64,000 bases of DNA from Shewanella sairae (GCF_023283535.1 NZ_JAKILT010000010.1:56413-120412); one strand, 5' to 3'; positions 39,918-50,602 are shown, counted from the first letter of the stretch. Notes: generated by a model not told the origin, from the sequence alone. Numbers and translations are program-made.

Positions 39918-41192
39918 TTAAATCAGTTCTGCAATATAAGCCGCCAATGCATCACGGGCAACCAATTCTTGTGCTTTATCTTCGCGAAGATGTTTCACTG
40001 CAACTTGGTTATTAGCGACTTCATCTTCACCAATAACTAGCGCCACTGAAGCACCACTCTTATCAGCTCGCTTCATTTGCTTTTTAAAGTTACCACCACC
40101 GCAATGACTCATCACTTTAGCATTTGGCAAGCTTCCTCTTAATTCTTGAGCGATCTTAATCGCTTCAACTCGGCAGTTATCGCCCATTGCTGTTACGTAT
40201 ACATCAACCTCAGGGCCGATGTCTTTATCAAGCTCAAGGGTTTGCAGTAGTAATACAATGCGCTCTAGGCCCATTGCAAAACCAACAGCAGGTGTCGGCT
40301 TACCACCAAGTTGACCAACAAGACCGTCATAGCGACCACCGGCTAATACAGTACCTTGCGAGCCTAGGCTTGATGTGACCCACTCAAAAACCGTGCGATT
40401 ATAATAATCTAAACCGCGCACTAGGCGAGGATTGATTGTGTATTGGATGCCGACAGCCTCTAAGAGTTCACATAAATGTGAAAAATGTGAACGTGTATCT
40501 TCACCGAAGTAATCCATTAATACTGGCGCATCCGCTAAGAGTGCCTGTACGTCAGCGTTTTTAGAATCTAAAACACGCAGTGGATTAGAGTACATACGAC
40601 GTTGGCTATCTTCATCTAAGACGTCTTTGTGCTGCTCTAAGAAAGCAATCAGTGCGTCACGGTATGCCGCGCGCTCTTCTGTATCACCTAAAGTATTTAA
40701 CTCAAGTGTTACGTGTTCTGTAATACCTAATTTTTCCCATAGCTTGGCAGATAGCATCAATACTTCTGCGTCGATATCAGCAGTTGGGATCCCATATACT
40801 TCAACACCAAACTGGTGGAATTGACGGTAACGGCCTTTTTGTGGACGTTCATGACGGAACATAGGTCCCATGTACCACAAGCGTTGCTCTTGGTTATATA
40901 GCAAACCGTGCTCGTTACCCGCACGAACGGTAGAGGCAGTGCCTTCAGGACGTAGGGTTAAGCTATCACCGTTTCTGTCTTCAAAGGTATACATCTCTTT
41001 TTCAACGATATCAGTTACTTCACCGATAGAGCGCTTAAAGAGATCTGTACTTTCAACGATAGGAGTACGAATTTCGCTGTAACCGTATGAACCTACTGTT
41101 TCACGTAATACGGTTTCAAGTTTTTGCCATAAAGGACTTTGGGTCGGCAGAATGTCGTTCATTCCGCGAATCGCTTGGATCTGTTTTGCCAC
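39918..41192 (-). CDS. hisS: Histidyl-tRNA synthetase
   Basis: 424 residues from the GTG at 41192, the same length as E. coli HisS and matching the usual [12 protein letters not shown] start; a TTG five codons upstream lacks a ribosome site. Class II motifs are present: motif 1 near IRTPIVEST, motif 2 [17 protein letters not shown], His-specific [14 protein letters not shown], and motif 3 [11 protein letters not shown]. It charges tRNA-His. Confidence 0.97.
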   Translation of the reverse strand: MAKQIQAIRGMNDILPTQSPLWQKLETVLRETVGSYGYSEIRTPIVESTDLFKRSIGEVTDIVEKEMYTFEDRNGDSLTLRPEGTASTVRAGNEHGLLYNQEQRLWYMGPMFRHERPQKGRYRQFHQFGVEVYGIPTADIDAEVLMLSAKLWEKLGITEHVTLELNTLGDTEERAAYRDALIAFLEQHKDVLDEDSQRRMYSNPLRVLDSKNADVQALLADAPVLMDYFGEDTRSHFSHLCELLEAVGIQYTINPRLVRGLDYYNRTVFEWVTSSLGSQGTVLAGGRYDGLVGQLGGKPTPAVGFAMGLERIVLLLQTLELDKDIGPEVDVYVTAMGDNCRVEAIKIAQELRGSLPNAKVMSHCGGGNFKKQMKRADKSGASVALVIGEDEVANNQVAVKHLREDKAQELVARDALAAYIAELI

Positions 41193-41229
41193 TATTCGAC
41201 TCGTCAAATTTGCTATATAAAAATTAAAA

Positions 41230-41253
41230 AACGCCTCGCATTATAGGCGTTTC
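41230..41253 (-). terminator. Hairpin between ispG and hisS, overlapping a -10 element
   Basis: AAACGCCT / AGGCGTTT 8-bp stem, with a T-run on the minus strand. The loop reads ATAATGCG on the minus strand, so TATAAT at 41241-41246 could be the hisS -10, with TTGTAC 18 bases upstream as a weak -35. Confidence 0.55.
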
Positions 41254-41286
41254 GGGACTAAACGTACAACTGCTGGATTCAGCCAT

Positions 41287-41319
41287 AAAAAATCACAAGC
41301 CTGCAGAGCAGGCTTGTGA
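41287..41319 (-). terminator. Strong terminator of ispG
   Basis: TCACAAGCCTGC / GCAGGCTTGTGA 12-bp perfect stem with a 3-base loop, then TTTTTT on the minus strand, 12 bases after the ispG stop. Confidence 0.9.
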
Positions 41320-41330
41320 TGCAATTGTAC

Positions 41331-42446
41331 TTACTTATTTAAATCTTGAGCCGGAATACGACCTGCCACAATGGCGGCTTTGGCGCGAATTTTAGCTTCT
41401 AGCGAGTCAACGATATTGTTATTGTCAAAGCGCTCTTTTTGGCGCACACCGTCATCGTAGTAACCACTCATACGATTACCGCCAGTGAGGCCAATATCTG
41501 AAACTAATGCTTCACCAGGACCGTTAACCACACAACCAATGATTGATACATCCATTGGTGTGACGATATCTTCAAGGCGCTGCTCAAGCTCGTTAACGGT
41601 TGAGATCACATCAAACTCTTGGCGTGAACATGATGGACACGCAATAAAGTTAATCCCACGTGAGCGAATACGTAACGACTTTAAGATATCAAAACCGACT
41701 TTAATCTCTTCAACTGGGTCGGCCGCAAGCGAAATACGCAATGTGTCGCCGATACCGTCAGCAAGCAGCATACCTAGCCCCACGGCTGATTTCACTGAAC
41801 CTGCACGTGCGCCGCCAGCCTCGGTAATACCTAAGTGCAGCGGTTGTATGATTTGCTTCGCTAACAATCGGTATGACTCAACCGCTAAGAATACATCTGA
41901 CGCTTTAACACTGACTTTAAACTGGTCGAAGTTCAAACGGTCAAGAATGTCCACGTGACGCATGGCTGACTCAAGCAAGGCTTCAGGTGTTGGCTCTTTA
42001 TATTTATCCATTAGATCTTTTTCTAATGAACCGCCGTTAACCCCGATACGAATAGGAATATTCTTATCGCGGGCACACTCCACCACACTACGAATACGCT
42101 CTTCGTTACCGATGTTACCTGGGTTAATACGTAAGCAATCCACACCGTACTCAGCCACTTTAAGGGCGATACGGTAATCAAAATGGATATCAGCGACCAA
42201 AGGCACATTGGTTTGCTGTTTAATTAATTTAAACGCTTCAGCTGCGTCCATTGTTGGTACTGAAACACGCACAATGTCAGCACCGACATTTTCTAACGCT
42301 CTAATTTGAGCTACGGTCGCTTCGACATCGGTAGTGCGTGTATTGGTCATTGACTGCACCGCAATTGGCGCACCATCACCAATAGGGACATTACCGACAT
42401 AGATACGGCTCGATTTACGTCTGATAATAGGAGATTCGTTATACAT
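41331..42446 (-). CDS. ispG: 4-hydroxy-3-methylbut-2-enyl diphosphate synthase (flavodoxin)
   Basis: 371 residues. N-terminal TIM-barrel ([29 protein letters not shown]) and C-terminal 4Fe-4S domain with CPSCSR and [10 protein letters not shown] ligands. It makes HMBPP from MEcPP in the MEP isoprenoid pathway. Downstream of rodZ, 25 bases apart. Confidence 0.98.
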   Translation of the reverse strand: MYNESPIIRRKSSRIYVGNVPIGDGAPIAVQSMTNTRTTDVEATVAQIRALENVGADIVRVSVPTMDAAEAFKLIKQQTNVPLVADIHFDYRIALKVAEYGVDCLRINPGNIGNEERIRSVVECARDKNIPIRIGVNGGSLEKDLMDKYKEPTPEALLESAMRHVDILDRLNFDQFKVSVKASDVFLAVESYRLLAKQIIQPLHLGITEAGGARAGSVKSAVGLGMLLADGIGDTLRISLAADPVEEIKVGFDILKSLRIRSRGINFIACPSCSRQEFDVISTVNELEQRLEDIVTPMDVSIIGCVVNGPGEALVSDIGLTGGNRMSGYYDDGVRQKERFDNNNIVDSLEAKIRAKAAIVAGRIPAQDLNK

Positions 42447-42471
42447 CGTCTTTGTGCTCTGTGATCTGATA

Positions 42472-43452
42472 TTACCCAGCGAATGGCAAGCTTAGCTTGG
42501 CAACTTTTCCGCTAGGATACTTCTGTGCATCCAACTTAATTGCTGCGCCATTTAGTTGAATATTGACTACCTGAGGGGCGCCTAGGGTCACAGCAAAAGG
42601 CTCTGCCCCCACTAGGTTAAGTTGATTGCCCGACTTTTTTAGATCGCTTACCAGCACATTGCCGTCAGCGTCGGTCACTTTAATCCAGCAGTCACCTGTT
42701 AAGTTTAGCGTTAAAGTCGAGGCGTCGCTGTCGTTTGTATCAACAGCCGTGATGGCAGTGCTACTGTCGGCAGCCGCTGGAGTCGACTCTGACACGATAA
42801 CAACTGGAGTTGCATCGACTTTAGGCGCTTCTGATACTGTTTCAGTAACCACCTCTTGTGCAGCCGGTACTGAACCGTCTAATTCATTTATTGCAGTCGA
42901 CACATCAGCTTGCTCAGCTTCGCTACCTTGCAACACTTCAATTGGGCTAGGTAGACCGCTTTCAACCGAGGCTGCAACCTCCTCAACCGTAGGCTGAGAA
43001 TAATCAACTGTTGTTTCCATTGATGACTTTTGGAACCACCACAATACCATTAGAGCCAGTAACACAAACACTATGATATAGGTCAGGGCCATTAAACGAC
43101 CATCGCGGGCTTGGCGAGTCGTCTTACGTGAAAAGCTTTGCATTGACGGCTTTTCGTCATCTTCAAGCTGCTTGTCTAAGCATTCTTGTACGCTAAATGG
43201 GTCTGCTTGCACCGCACGAGCATAGTTTTTGACATAACCACGCACATAAGTCGCTGCGCCAACCCCTTTTAGGTTATCAGCCTCAATCTCTTCAATGATT
43301 GCTGGGCGCAAGTGCAACTGTGATGCAATCGCCTCTACCGACAAGCCCTTATTTTCACGGGCTGCTTTTAGCAAAACGCCCAGTGTGAGCGTTGGCTCAT
43401 CCACTAGGCTTTCATTTTCTAAGCTGGGCTCTTGATTTTGTTCATTTTTCAT
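42472..43452 (-). CDS. rodZ: Cytoskeletal protein RodZ
   Basis: 326 residues. An N-terminal Xre-like helix-turn-helix (about residues 25-95: [25 protein letters not shown]), a basic juxtamembrane segment, one transmembrane helix ([18 protein letters not shown]), a Ser/Thr/Val-rich linker and a periplasmic beta domain (DUF4115: [22 protein letters not shown]). It tethers MreB to the membrane for rod shape. The start shares one base with the pilW stop (TAATG), indicating coupling. Confidence 0.95.
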   Translation of the reverse strand: MKNEQNQEPSLENESLVDEPTLTLGVLLKAARENKGLSVEAIASQLHLRPAIIEEIEADNLKGVGAATYVRGYVKNYARAVQADPFSVQECLDKQLEDDEKPSMQSFSRKTTRQARDGRLMALTYIIVFVLLALMVLWWFQKSSMETTVDYSQPTVEEVAASVESGLPSPIEVLQGSEAEQADVSTAINELDGSVPAAQEVVTETVSEAPKVDATPVVIVSESTPAAADSSTAITAVDTNDSDASTLTLNLTGDCWIKVTDADGNVLVSDLKKSGNQLNLVGAEPFAVTLGAPQVVNIQLNGAAIKLDAQKYPSGKVAKLSLPFAG

Positions 43453-44240
43453 TAATGCATGCTAGCCCGATATTCTTTGGCTTGAACTGACTGTGGAAAC
43501 TTTGCCAGTAGTAAGATACCAAATCGTCTTACGGCTTCGTCGTCGCTCAAACCTTGTTCAATTTTAATCCCAAGTGCCAGACTGGTCGCTGACTCGGCTG
43601 CAACTCTGTGGTAGCGAGATAACTGACTTTTCGCATCAATATATCTGCCTTCTTCATAATCGATTTCAGTTAATTCGATTAATGAGGTGCGTCTTCTAGG
43701 ATCGTACTTTAATGCCATCGCAAAATATTGCTGTGCTTGACTAATCTGACTTGCTTTTCGGCTACAAATTCCCAAATTTTCATAGGTCGAAGCCGAACGA
43801 GTGTATAAGGGTTGATCGACTGCCGCTAAAAACATCTTTTCAGACTCAGTGTATTTTTCTTGCTGACACAAGAATGCACCGAAATTATTGTAGGCGTCAC
43901 CCGTTACGTTACTTGAATTGATTGCTTGTCTGTAGGCTTGCTCAGTCTTTTCGAGCTCGCCTACTGACTGATAGTAATACGCAAAGGCAATATGCACCTC
44001 TTCGAGATCAGGTGCAAATGCCAAAGCTCGATCTAGATTTGCTTTGGCTTGCTCGCTATTGCCTTTTTGTAAATAAGTTAAGCCAAGTTGCACCCGCTGA
44101 CGCGCTGCAGCTTCTTTATTAATTTTTCGCTCAGAAACCGGTGTATTAGTACCTGTATAAGTATCTTGAGTAACACAGCCTGTTGTCACCATTGATGACA
44201 ATATCAATACTATGGGTACAATCACCTTACTCTGTTTCAT
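43452..44240 (-). CDS. pilW: Type IV pilus biogenesis/stability lipoprotein PilW (PilF)
   Basis: 262 residues. Lipoprotein signal with lipobox TTGC (Cys22), then about six TPR motifs (RVQLGLTYLQKGNSEQAKANLDRAL, AYNNFGAFLCQQEKYTESEKMF). PilW/PilF is the outer-membrane pilotin needed for PilQ secretin assembly. It lies between rlmN and rodZ, as in Pseudomonas and Shewanella. Confidence 0.93.
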   Translation of the reverse strand: MKQSKVIVPIVLILSSMVTTGCVTQDTYTGTNTPVSERKINKEAAARQRVQLGLTYLQKGNSEQAKANLDRALAFAPDLEEVHIAFAYYYQSVGELEKTEQAYRQAINSSNVTGDAYNNFGAFLCQQEKYTESEKMFLAAVDQPLYTRSASTYENLGICSRKASQISQAQQYFAMALKYDPRRRTSLIELTEIDYEEGRYIDAKSQLSRYHRVAAESATSLALGIKIEQGLSDDEAVRRFGILLLAKFPQSVQAKEYRASMH

Positions 44241-44272
44241 TGCTTAGCCTATCTACCATTAGATACAAAGAG

Positions 44273-45394
44273 TTAGTTCATTGTGACTGAAATTTGACTC
44301 TGTTGCATTTGTTTTTTTGCTAAACGTTTTGTTCTATCGCGAATATCACCCGCTAATTGACCACATGCCGCATCAATATCATCACCACGAGTCTTACGCA
44401 CAATAACGGTTAGACCGTATTCCATCAACACTTTCGAGAATCTATCGATACGCGAGTTAGATGAACGTCCATAAGGCGAACCTGGGTATGGGTTAAACGG
44501 AATTAAGTTAACCTTACAAGGCGTATCTTTCATCAATTTAGCTAATTCGTGCGCTTGATCTGTGCTGTCATTGATATGGTCAAGCATCACATACTCAACG
44601 GTAACACGGCCGCGGTTAGCATTTGATTTAGCAATATAACGACGAATACCCGCTAAGAACTCTTCTAATGGGTACTTCTTGTTAACTGGTACTAATACGT
44701 CACGTAGCTCATCATTTGGCGCGTGAATGCTCACAGCCAATGCAACGTCTAATGCATCGCCTAGCTTATCAAGCGCTGGAACGACACCAGATGTAGATAA
44801 CGTTACTCGGCGCTTAGATAGACTAAAACCGAAGTCATCAAGCATGATGTCCATTGCAGGGATGACGTTCTTAAGGTTAAGCAGTGGTTCACCCATGCCC
44901 ATCATAACAACGTTAGTAATTGGACGCTCGCCGGTGTCTTTAACAAAACCGATAAAGTCAGCAACGCGCCAAATTTGGCCAACAATTTCAGCAACAGTAA
45001 GGTTACGGTTGAAGCCTTGTTGGGCTGTTGAGCAGAATGTGCACTCTAGTGCACAACCCACTTGAGAAGACACACATAAGGTTGCGCGGTCATCTTCAGG
45101 GATATAAACGGTTTCAACTTCTTGACCGTCACCCACATTAATCGCGAACTTAATCGTACCGTCTGCTGACTTTTGATAGCTTGAAATGGCAGGTGCAACG
45201 ATTTCACATTTAGCAGCCAATTTAGCGCGCAATGCTTTGTTAATGTTCGTCATTTCTTCGAAGTCACTAACGCCAAAATGATAAATCCATTTCATCAATT
45301 GATCAGCACGGAATGGCTTTTCACCCATTTCGGTAAATAGCGCTCTTAATGCTTTACGATCAAGATCCAATAAATTGATCTTCTTTTCACTCAT
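44273..45394 (-). CDS. rlmN: 23S rRNA (adenine2503-C2) methyltransferase / tRNA A37 methylase
   Basis: 373 residues from the ATG at 45394 (GAGG ten bases upstream); an upstream TTG is less likely. Radical-SAM cluster Cys residues are in [15 protein letters not shown], and the reactive C-terminal Cys lies in [14 protein letters not shown]. It methylates A2503 of 23S rRNA and A37 of some tRNAs. First gene of the minus-strand cluster down to der. Confidence 0.97.
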   Translation of the reverse strand: MSEKKINLLDLDRKALRALFTEMGEKPFRADQLMKWIYHFGVSDFEEMTNINKALRAKLAAKCEIVAPAISSYQKSADGTIKFAINVGDGQEVETVYIPEDDRATLCVSSQVGCALECTFCSTAQQGFNRNLTVAEIVGQIWRVADFIGFVKDTGERPITNVVMMGMGEPLLNLKNVIPAMDIMLDDFGFSLSKRRVTLSTSGVVPALDKLGDALDVALAVSIHAPNDELRDVLVPVNKKYPLEEFLAGIRRYIAKSNANRGRVTVEYVMLDHINDSTDQAHELAKLMKDTPCKVNLIPFNPYPGSPYGRSSNSRIDRFSKVLMEYGLTVIVRKTRGDDIDAACGQLAGDIRDRTKRLAKKQMQQSQISVTMN

Positions 45395-45554
45395 TTTGTC
45401 TAACCTCAAAAAAACCTAAAACCTGCTCGCGGGCGGCGAATTATACAGATCTTAACAAATATTAGCCAGCAGGCTATCACCAAAGATCTAAACCTGTGCT
45501 AGAATCCGCGCAGACTAATTTTGGTCTGCCATGTGGAGGTGTAATTTCACCTTT

Positions 45555-46628
45555 ATGATAACTCTTATCATTATAATATTTGTCGCGATTACTGTCTCTT
45601 TTCTTTGTAGTGTATTTGAAGCAGTATTGCTTTCAGTTACGCCAAGTTACATTGCCTCGTTGTCGAGCACAAACCCAGCTGCAGCTAACCGACTACGTAA
45701 GCAAAAAGAGAACGTGGAATCTCCTCTCGTTTCGATCCTAACGCTAAACACTATCGCGCACACCGTTGGTGCTGCTGTTGCTGGTGCACAAGCGGCCAAG
45801 GTATTCGGCGATGAGATGCTAGGCGTATTTTCTGGTGTTCTTACCTTCTTAATTCTCTTCTTCTCAGAGATCATTCCTAAAACCTTAGGTGCAAACTACT
45901 GGCGCTCACTCGCTCCTGCAGTTTCTATCGCGTTGGTTTGGATGGAGCGTAGTACTTTACCTCTCATTTGGATGTCTAAGCAGGTTACTCAGTTAATGGG
46001 TAAAGGCGATGAGGGTCAGTATATTCGTCAAGAGATGAGCGCTATGGCTGAGATTGGTCGTGCATCAGGTGAGCTTGATGAGCAAGAGTCAAAAATTTTG
46101 ACTCAAATGCTATCAGTTAAAGAGATGCCTGTAACCGCTATCATGACACCAAGAACCGTAATGTTCCGCTTGCCAACTGATTTGACGCAAGATCAATTCA
46201 CCCGTCAATTTATGGCCAAGCCATTTACTCGAATTCCAGTCTATGACGAAGAGCCGGATAACATTATTGGCTACGTTAATAGAAACGATATTCTGCTTGC
46301 AGAGCGCAATACACCTAAAGAGTCTATTGCCGTGCTTAAAAAGAATTTATTGGTGATCCCTGAGACCGCAAAAATCTTACCTCTATTTGAGCTAATGATT
46401 AAGCGTAATACTAAGATCGCAATGGTCGTTGATGAATATGGTTCTAACGAAGGTATTGTTACCCTAGAAGATATCGTGGAATCGCTTTTAGGTCTTGAAA
46501 TTGTCGACTCAAATGACCCAGTAACTGATATGCAACAGTTTGCACGCAAGTTATGGAGCCGCCGTATGAAGCACAAAGGTATTGTGTTATCAGACGATGG
46601 TGATTTCGAAAAAGAAAAAAGCGAATAA
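45555..46628 (+). CDS. CNNM/CBS-domain membrane protein (HlyC/CorC-like)
   Basis: 357 residues from the ATG at 45555; an in-frame ATG at 45531 lies upstream of the GGAGGT ribosome site and is less likely. The N-terminal CNNM (DUF21) domain has three or four membrane helices (VFEAVLLSVTPSYIAS, VGAAVAGAQAAKVFGDE, FFSEIIPKTLGANYWRS). A CBS pair follows (VTAIMTPRTVMFRLP, RIPVYDEEPDNIIGYV, KIAMVVDEYGSNEGIVTLEDIVESLLG). Family members export Mg2+ or affect Mg/Co homeostasis. It lacks the final CorC_HlyC domain. Confidence 0.9.
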   Translation: MITLIIIIFVAITVSFLCSVFEAVLLSVTPSYIASLSSTNPAAANRLRKQKENVESPLVSILTLNTIAHTVGAAVAGAQAAKVFGDEMLGVFSGVLTFLILFFSEIIPKTLGANYWRSLAPAVSIALVWMERSTLPLIWMSKQVTQLMGKGDEGQYIRQEMSAMAEIGRASGELDEQESKILTQMLSVKEMPVTAIMTPRTVMFRLPTDLTQDQFTRQFMAKPFTRIPVYDEEPDNIIGYVNRNDILLAERNTPKESIAVLKKNLLVIPETAKILPLFELMIKRNTKIAMVVDEYGSNEGIVTLEDIVESLLGLEIVDSNDPVTDMQQFARKLWSRRMKHKGIVLSDDGDFEKEKSE

Positions 46629-46644
46629 TTCTTGGTAGTTGTAT

Positions 46645-46670
46645 AAAAAGGGAGCTTAGCTCCCTTTTTT
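46645..46670. terminator. Terminator after CNNM gene
   Basis: AAAAAGGGAGC / GCTCCCTTTTT stem with a TTA loop and a T-run. Symmetric, so it can act in both directions. Confidence 0.9.
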
Positions 46671-46775
46671 GATCGCTCTCGCTGACCAAGTAGCTCAACC
46701 CTACTTAGTTTAAATTCCATTTGTTATTTATTGACCTCGCCGTGTTATACTCCTCGTTTGGTCCAGAGGAATAAG

Positions 46776-48551
46776 ATGACAACCACCCTATCTAAATCAG
46801 CACCTACAGAGGTGCAGTACAAGTTAAAACTTGCTCATATCAATGACACACACTCTCATTTCGATGCTAACCGTATTCAATTTACAATTAGTCATCCGCA
46901 AAAAGAACTGACACTTTATAGCCATACAGGTGGTTATGCTCGTATCGCCTATCAGCTTGAACAAGCAAGGCAAAAAGCTAAAGCTGCGCAACAAGCATTC
47001 CTATTTTTGCACGGCGGTGACAGTTTCCAAGGCACGCTTTACTTCAATGAGTTTAAAGGCAAAGCCAACTCAGACTTGCTCAATATGCTTAAGCCCGATG
47101 CAATGGTGCTAGGAAATCATGAAATAGATGCTGGCAACGAGCCCGTGCTTGATTTTCTGAATGATATTCAGTTTCCCCTAATGGCCGGCAACATGGATCT
47201 TAGCCATGAATGCCCAGAAAAAAGTGCCCGCCTGGCTAATCATCGAAATTTACTCGATTTTGCTGCAGACACCCAAACGGCCAAAGTGCTGCTCAAACCC
47301 CTCGCAGATAAGCAAATAGCAATATTTGGCATAACACTGGATCAAATGAGCGAAATTGCTGGGCCTGATGAAGACACGCATTTTGTTAATGCGATTGCGA
47401 CAACAAAGCGCACTGTCGCTCTGTTAAAGGATGCAGGGATTGAGCACATCATCGTTTTAAGTCATTTAGGCGTCGATCAAGATAGAGTGCTAGCAACTGA
47501 AGTTGATGGCATTAGCCTTATTGTTGGTGGGCACTCACATACACTGCAAGGTGATTTTAGCGAGCTAGGCTTATCTAATATGCCCTATGGCGAACGCATT
47601 AATCACACCGCAATTTTACATGCGGGAAAATATGCTGAAACCTTAGGTATGGCCGATATTACCTTTGATGCTGCAGGTAAAGTCACTCAGTTATCTGGCG
47701 GTAATTTTTTTATGCTGGATCAGCAGTTCATCCTACAAGCGTCAGACGATGTCAGCCCACAAGACTATGCTAAGGTGCGTGAGCAACTGCAAACACACCC
47801 ACTGATTTTATGGGACGAAGAAGATAGCCAAGTTCAAGCTAGGATTTCACACAAATATCGCCCAAGCTTAGATGCACTTAACCATAAGATATTAGCTTTT
47901 GTGCCAAAGAACCTAGTCCACACTCGCTTACCGAGTAAAGCCTTACCCCACGGCAGTGAAATAGCACCTTGGGTCAGCCGCAGTATGTATCAAGAAACCC
48001 GTGAGCTGGGTATTAATGTCGACTTTGCTCTGCATAATGCAGGCGGTGTACGTCAATCTCTTGATAAAGGTGATGTCAGTTTAGCGGAAGTATTAGGCCG
48101 GATCTTACCTTTTGATATTCCGCTGGTTGCTTATGAAATCCAAGGTATATATCTGTTTCAAATGCTTGAGTCTGCTATCAATGCAGCCACCAATAACAGT
48201 GTCATTGGCACAGGTGCAGGCAGTTTCCCATACACTTATGGTTTAAAATATTTCTATGATGGAAAGCAGCCATTAGGTGAACGTATTATTAAGCTTGAAG
48301 TTCTGACACAGATTGATGGCACAGATTGCTGGCTAGCAGTCAATCCTGAGATGTTTTATAAAGGTGTGTCCTCTTCGTACACAGCGGCGGGTAAAGAAGG
48401 TTATTACCCCATTTTACAAGCTAAGTGGCATAAGGATATTGATGGGATCAGTCTGCCGCTAGCATTTACCCGCTTTATCAGTAAAGTGCACACCTTAGAT
48501 GAAATGATTGAGCCGCAGGTTCATTATACTAGCCATCACCCACAGCTGTAG
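46776..48551 (+). CDS. 5'-nucleotidase / 2',3'-cyclic phosphodiesterase-like metallophosphatase
   Basis: 591 residues from the ATG at 46776 (AGAGGA upstream). N-terminal calcineurin-like phosphoesterase motifs LAHINDTHSHFD, GGDSFQG, MVLGNHEID, VLSHLG and GGHSH; C-terminal 5'-nucleotidase domain with NAGGVRQSLDKGDVS and GAGSFPYTYGL. Unlike UshA or CpdB it has no signal peptide, so it appears cytoplasmic. The substrate is probably a nucleotide or nucleotide-sugar. Single gene between terminators. Confidence 0.88.
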   Translation: MTTTLSKSAPTEVQYKLKLAHINDTHSHFDANRIQFTISHPQKELTLYSHTGGYARIAYQLEQARQKAKAAQQAFLFLHGGDSFQGTLYFNEFKGKANSDLLNMLKPDAMVLGNHEIDAGNEPVLDFLNDIQFPLMAGNMDLSHECPEKSARLANHRNLLDFAADTQTAKVLLKPLADKQIAIFGITLDQMSEIAGPDEDTHFVNAIATTKRTVALLKDAGIEHIIVLSHLGVDQDRVLATEVDGISLIVGGHSHTLQGDFSELGLSNMPYGERINHTAILHAGKYAETLGMADITFDAAGKVTQLSGGNFFMLDQQFILQASDDVSPQDYAKVREQLQTHPLILWDEEDSQVQARISHKYRPSLDALNHKILAFVPKNLVHTRLPSKALPHGSEIAPWVSRSMYQETRELGINVDFALHNAGGVRQSLDKGDVSLAEVLGRILPFDIPLVAYEIQGIYLFQMLESAINAATNNSVIGTGAGSFPYTYGLKYFYDGKQPLGERIIKLEVLTQIDGTDCWLAVNPEMFYKGVSSSYTAAGKEGYYPILQAKWHKDIDGISLPLAFTRFISKVHTLDEMIEPQVHYTSHHPQL

Positions 48552-48656
48552 TGTTATGGCTTACTTAGTTGGCTAGAATGGTATGACAATGTTTCAACAT
48601 CAGCTAAACACGATTTCATCATTTGGATTATTACAAAGCTGATCAGCCAAGTGCTA

Positions 48657-49163
48657 TTAGCTTTGTGATAACGTCTTTTCCATGTAATAGCCCATAATAA
48701 TGACTGCGCGCTTTTCTTGGTAACTACGGTGCCTTAGCTTAAAACCTTGTGATTCAAACAGAGGTTTTGATAATTTAGAGGCATCGACCAGCAAACTCGG
48801 GTAGCCCTGCGCTAGCGCCCATTCTTCAATAGCTAAATATAAACGTTTTGCTATCCCTTGCCCTTGGTAGTCTGGATGGACATATAAGCTATCGATATAG
48901 CCTTTGCTCGCAAACCCTGTTTCAATATTAATAAAGCCACAACATACAGGCTTACCAGCATATTCAATACGCTCATCGATCATCAACCAGGTCTTTGACT
49001 GCGATAAACGCTTATGCCAATGATAGGAAGATCTAGGCGCAAAAGACCATGCAGATGTTTCTTCAACACTATATTGGTCATCGGCGATATTTCTGATAGC
49101 AAGGTGGCTCAAAACAGCGATATCCGCCGCGTAGTCTTTTTGATACGGGATCAGTTTATACAT
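48657..49163 (-). CDS. GNAT-family N-acetyltransferase
   Basis: 168 residues. The acetyl-CoA motif YVHPDYQGQGIAKRLYLAIEEWA and the following LLVDASKLSKPLFESQGF fix the family. N-terminal MYKLIPYQKDYAADIAVLSHLAIRNI. The substrate cannot be inferred. Probably co-directional with, but separated by a hairpin from, the NrfJ-like gene upstream. Confidence 0.88.
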   Translation of the reverse strand: MYKLIPYQKDYAADIAVLSHLAIRNIADDQYSVEETSAWSFAPRSSYHWHKRLSQSKTWLMIDERIEYAGKPVCCGFINIETGFASKGYIDSLYVHPDYQGQGIAKRLYLAIEEWALAQGYPSLLVDASKLSKPLFESQGFKLRHRSYQEKRAVIIMGYYMEKTLSQS

Positions 49164-49216
49164 TACGCATACTCTTTCAGCCCAATTAAAAATTGTATTA
49201 GACTAATACAAAATAA

Positions 49217-49243
49217 AATGGCGCAGACTGAGTCTGCGCCATT
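49217..49243 (-). terminator. Perfect 13-bp palindrome, terminator of NrfJ-like gene
   Basis: AATGGCGCAGACT and AGTCTGCGCCATT flank a single G. On the minus strand TTATTTTG follows. It could also be a dimer-binding site, but its position after the gene at 49293 favours termination. Confidence 0.65.
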
Positions 49244-49292
49244 GAAATTTAGCAAATAATAACTCTCACGCCATAAGCGCTAACAGTTAACA

Positions 49293-49595
49293 TTATTTCT
49301 TATCGATACGACCAACAAAAAGTAACTTATCAAAAGTGCGATTTAGCGTTTTGCTGTTAAAATCGCTCATCCACATTTGCTCTTGAACGACAACTGTGTC
49401 GCCTTTTTTCACTTCAATTTGTGGACCAGCAGCCCAAAAAGTTTTGTCGGCTTCTTCAATTTGAACGTAAGTGTAACCACCACCATTCATGGTATCTACA
49501 ACAGTACCCTCATGCATAACACCTTGTGCCCATGCGCTTGAGATACCTAGTGCTAGCGTTGCAGCCGCTGCCAATTTAACTAATTTAGCTATCAT
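49293..49595 (-). CDS. Small periplasmic NrfJ-like OB-fold protein
   Basis: 100 residues with a signal peptide (LVKLAAAATLALGISSAWAQ). The mature domain VMHEGTVVDTMNGGGYTYVQIEEADKTFW, with IEVKKGDTVVV and FNSKTLNRTFDKLLFVG, fits the short periplasmic family annotated as NrfJ-related in Shewanella and Vibrio, a five-stranded OB-like fold. The cellular role is unsettled. No nrf gene is adjacent. Confidence 0.7.
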   Translation of the reverse strand: MIAKLVKLAAAATLALGISSAWAQGVMHEGTVVDTMNGGGYTYVQIEEADKTFWAAGPQIEVKKGDTVVVQEQMWMSDFNSKTLNRTFDKLLFVGRIDKK

Positions 49596-49769
49596 CGGAC
49601 ATTTCCTTTAAAAGTTTTTAATTCATCAATATTAAAGCACGCTATAGATTATAAATCTCTAATTCGTAGCAACTATTAGATCCAACTCTCAGAACCGAAT
49701 ATTTATCTACCTATCACGGAACTTTGTAAATTACAGCTAATTTATGCCACAAATAATCATAACTTGTTA

Positions 49770-49997
49770 TCAACGTTTTGCTTGCACTAATATGGGCTGT
49801 AGCATGCCTTCTAATCCATTGAGCTTAACTTCGTACATTAGTGCCAATTGCTGCCCCAACTTCCCTTCAGGGAAGCCCTTAGAGTGAAACCACACCAAGT
49901 ATGGCTCTGGCAGTTCCAGTAAGTAGCGTCCAGCATACTTACCAAATGGCATTTTTTGAGTAACCGCCTCAATTAAGAGTTTTTCATCCATTCCCAC
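49770..49997 (-). CDS. DUF3820 protein
   Basis: 75 residues from the GTG at 49997, or 73 from the ATG at 49991; AGAGG six bases before the GTG favours it slightly. The core MPFGKYAGRYLLELPEPYLVWFHSKGFPEGKLG is diagnostic of DUF3820, a short cytoplasmic family sometimes called a quorum-sensing-regulated virulence factor, without proven activity. Confidence 0.85.
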   Translation of the reverse strand: MGMDEKLLIEAVTQKMPFGKYAGRYLLELPEPYLVWFHSKGFPEGKLGQQLALMYEVKLNGLEGMLQPILVQAKR

Positions 49998-50602
49998 ATA
50001 CCTCTATGCTCGTCATTGCACAGACCGAAGCAATAGCTAAACCATTAGGCTGTTATTTTAAGCTTGAAACTTATGAATTAATACTACTAGTAATCAGTAT
50101 TATTGCATCACACACTGCAGAGCTTGTATCGGCATGAAAGGTAAAGCAGCCTAATAATACTGCATTTCATATATACCGTTTATGTATTAAGAAAATAACC
50201 AATATAGCATTAAGTAATACTTGTGCTATTTCAACCTAAAAAAGTGACGTTCCTTTGGTTAAGTTTAGTCCCAAAGAGTACAAATCACTTACTCTAAAAA
50301 AGACTAAGCACCTAATATAACAGTAGTTGTTAATGCAATCAGATTTTCAGCTAGGCCATTGTCAAAAAAGCGCCAAAAACACCTTACCCGCCAAATTAAT
50401 GACTAAAGGCAAATTACCCTAATAGTGTCAAAAATCATACAGTTGACCAAGTAAACATATCAACCTAGATTAAATTTATCAGTAACAGAAAATCGCATTA
50501 AATATTTGGGATCATTAACTGCAGCTAAGCCGTACGCAAACTGTTACTTACCTTACTCTCGACTATAAAAATAACAATCAACCGCGTACAAAAGGACAAG
50601 AT
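49998..50602. other. 605-base AT-rich region upstream of ParA gene
   Basis: I see no ORF with a ribosome site. A short interrupted palindrome (AATACT / AGTATT around ACTAGTAAT) lies near 50080-50100, and GTCAAAAA occurs twice near 50360 and 50427. It may contain the promoter and, by analogy with plasmid parFG, a centromere-like site for the ParA/RHH pair, but I see no clear iteron array. Confidence 0.4.
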
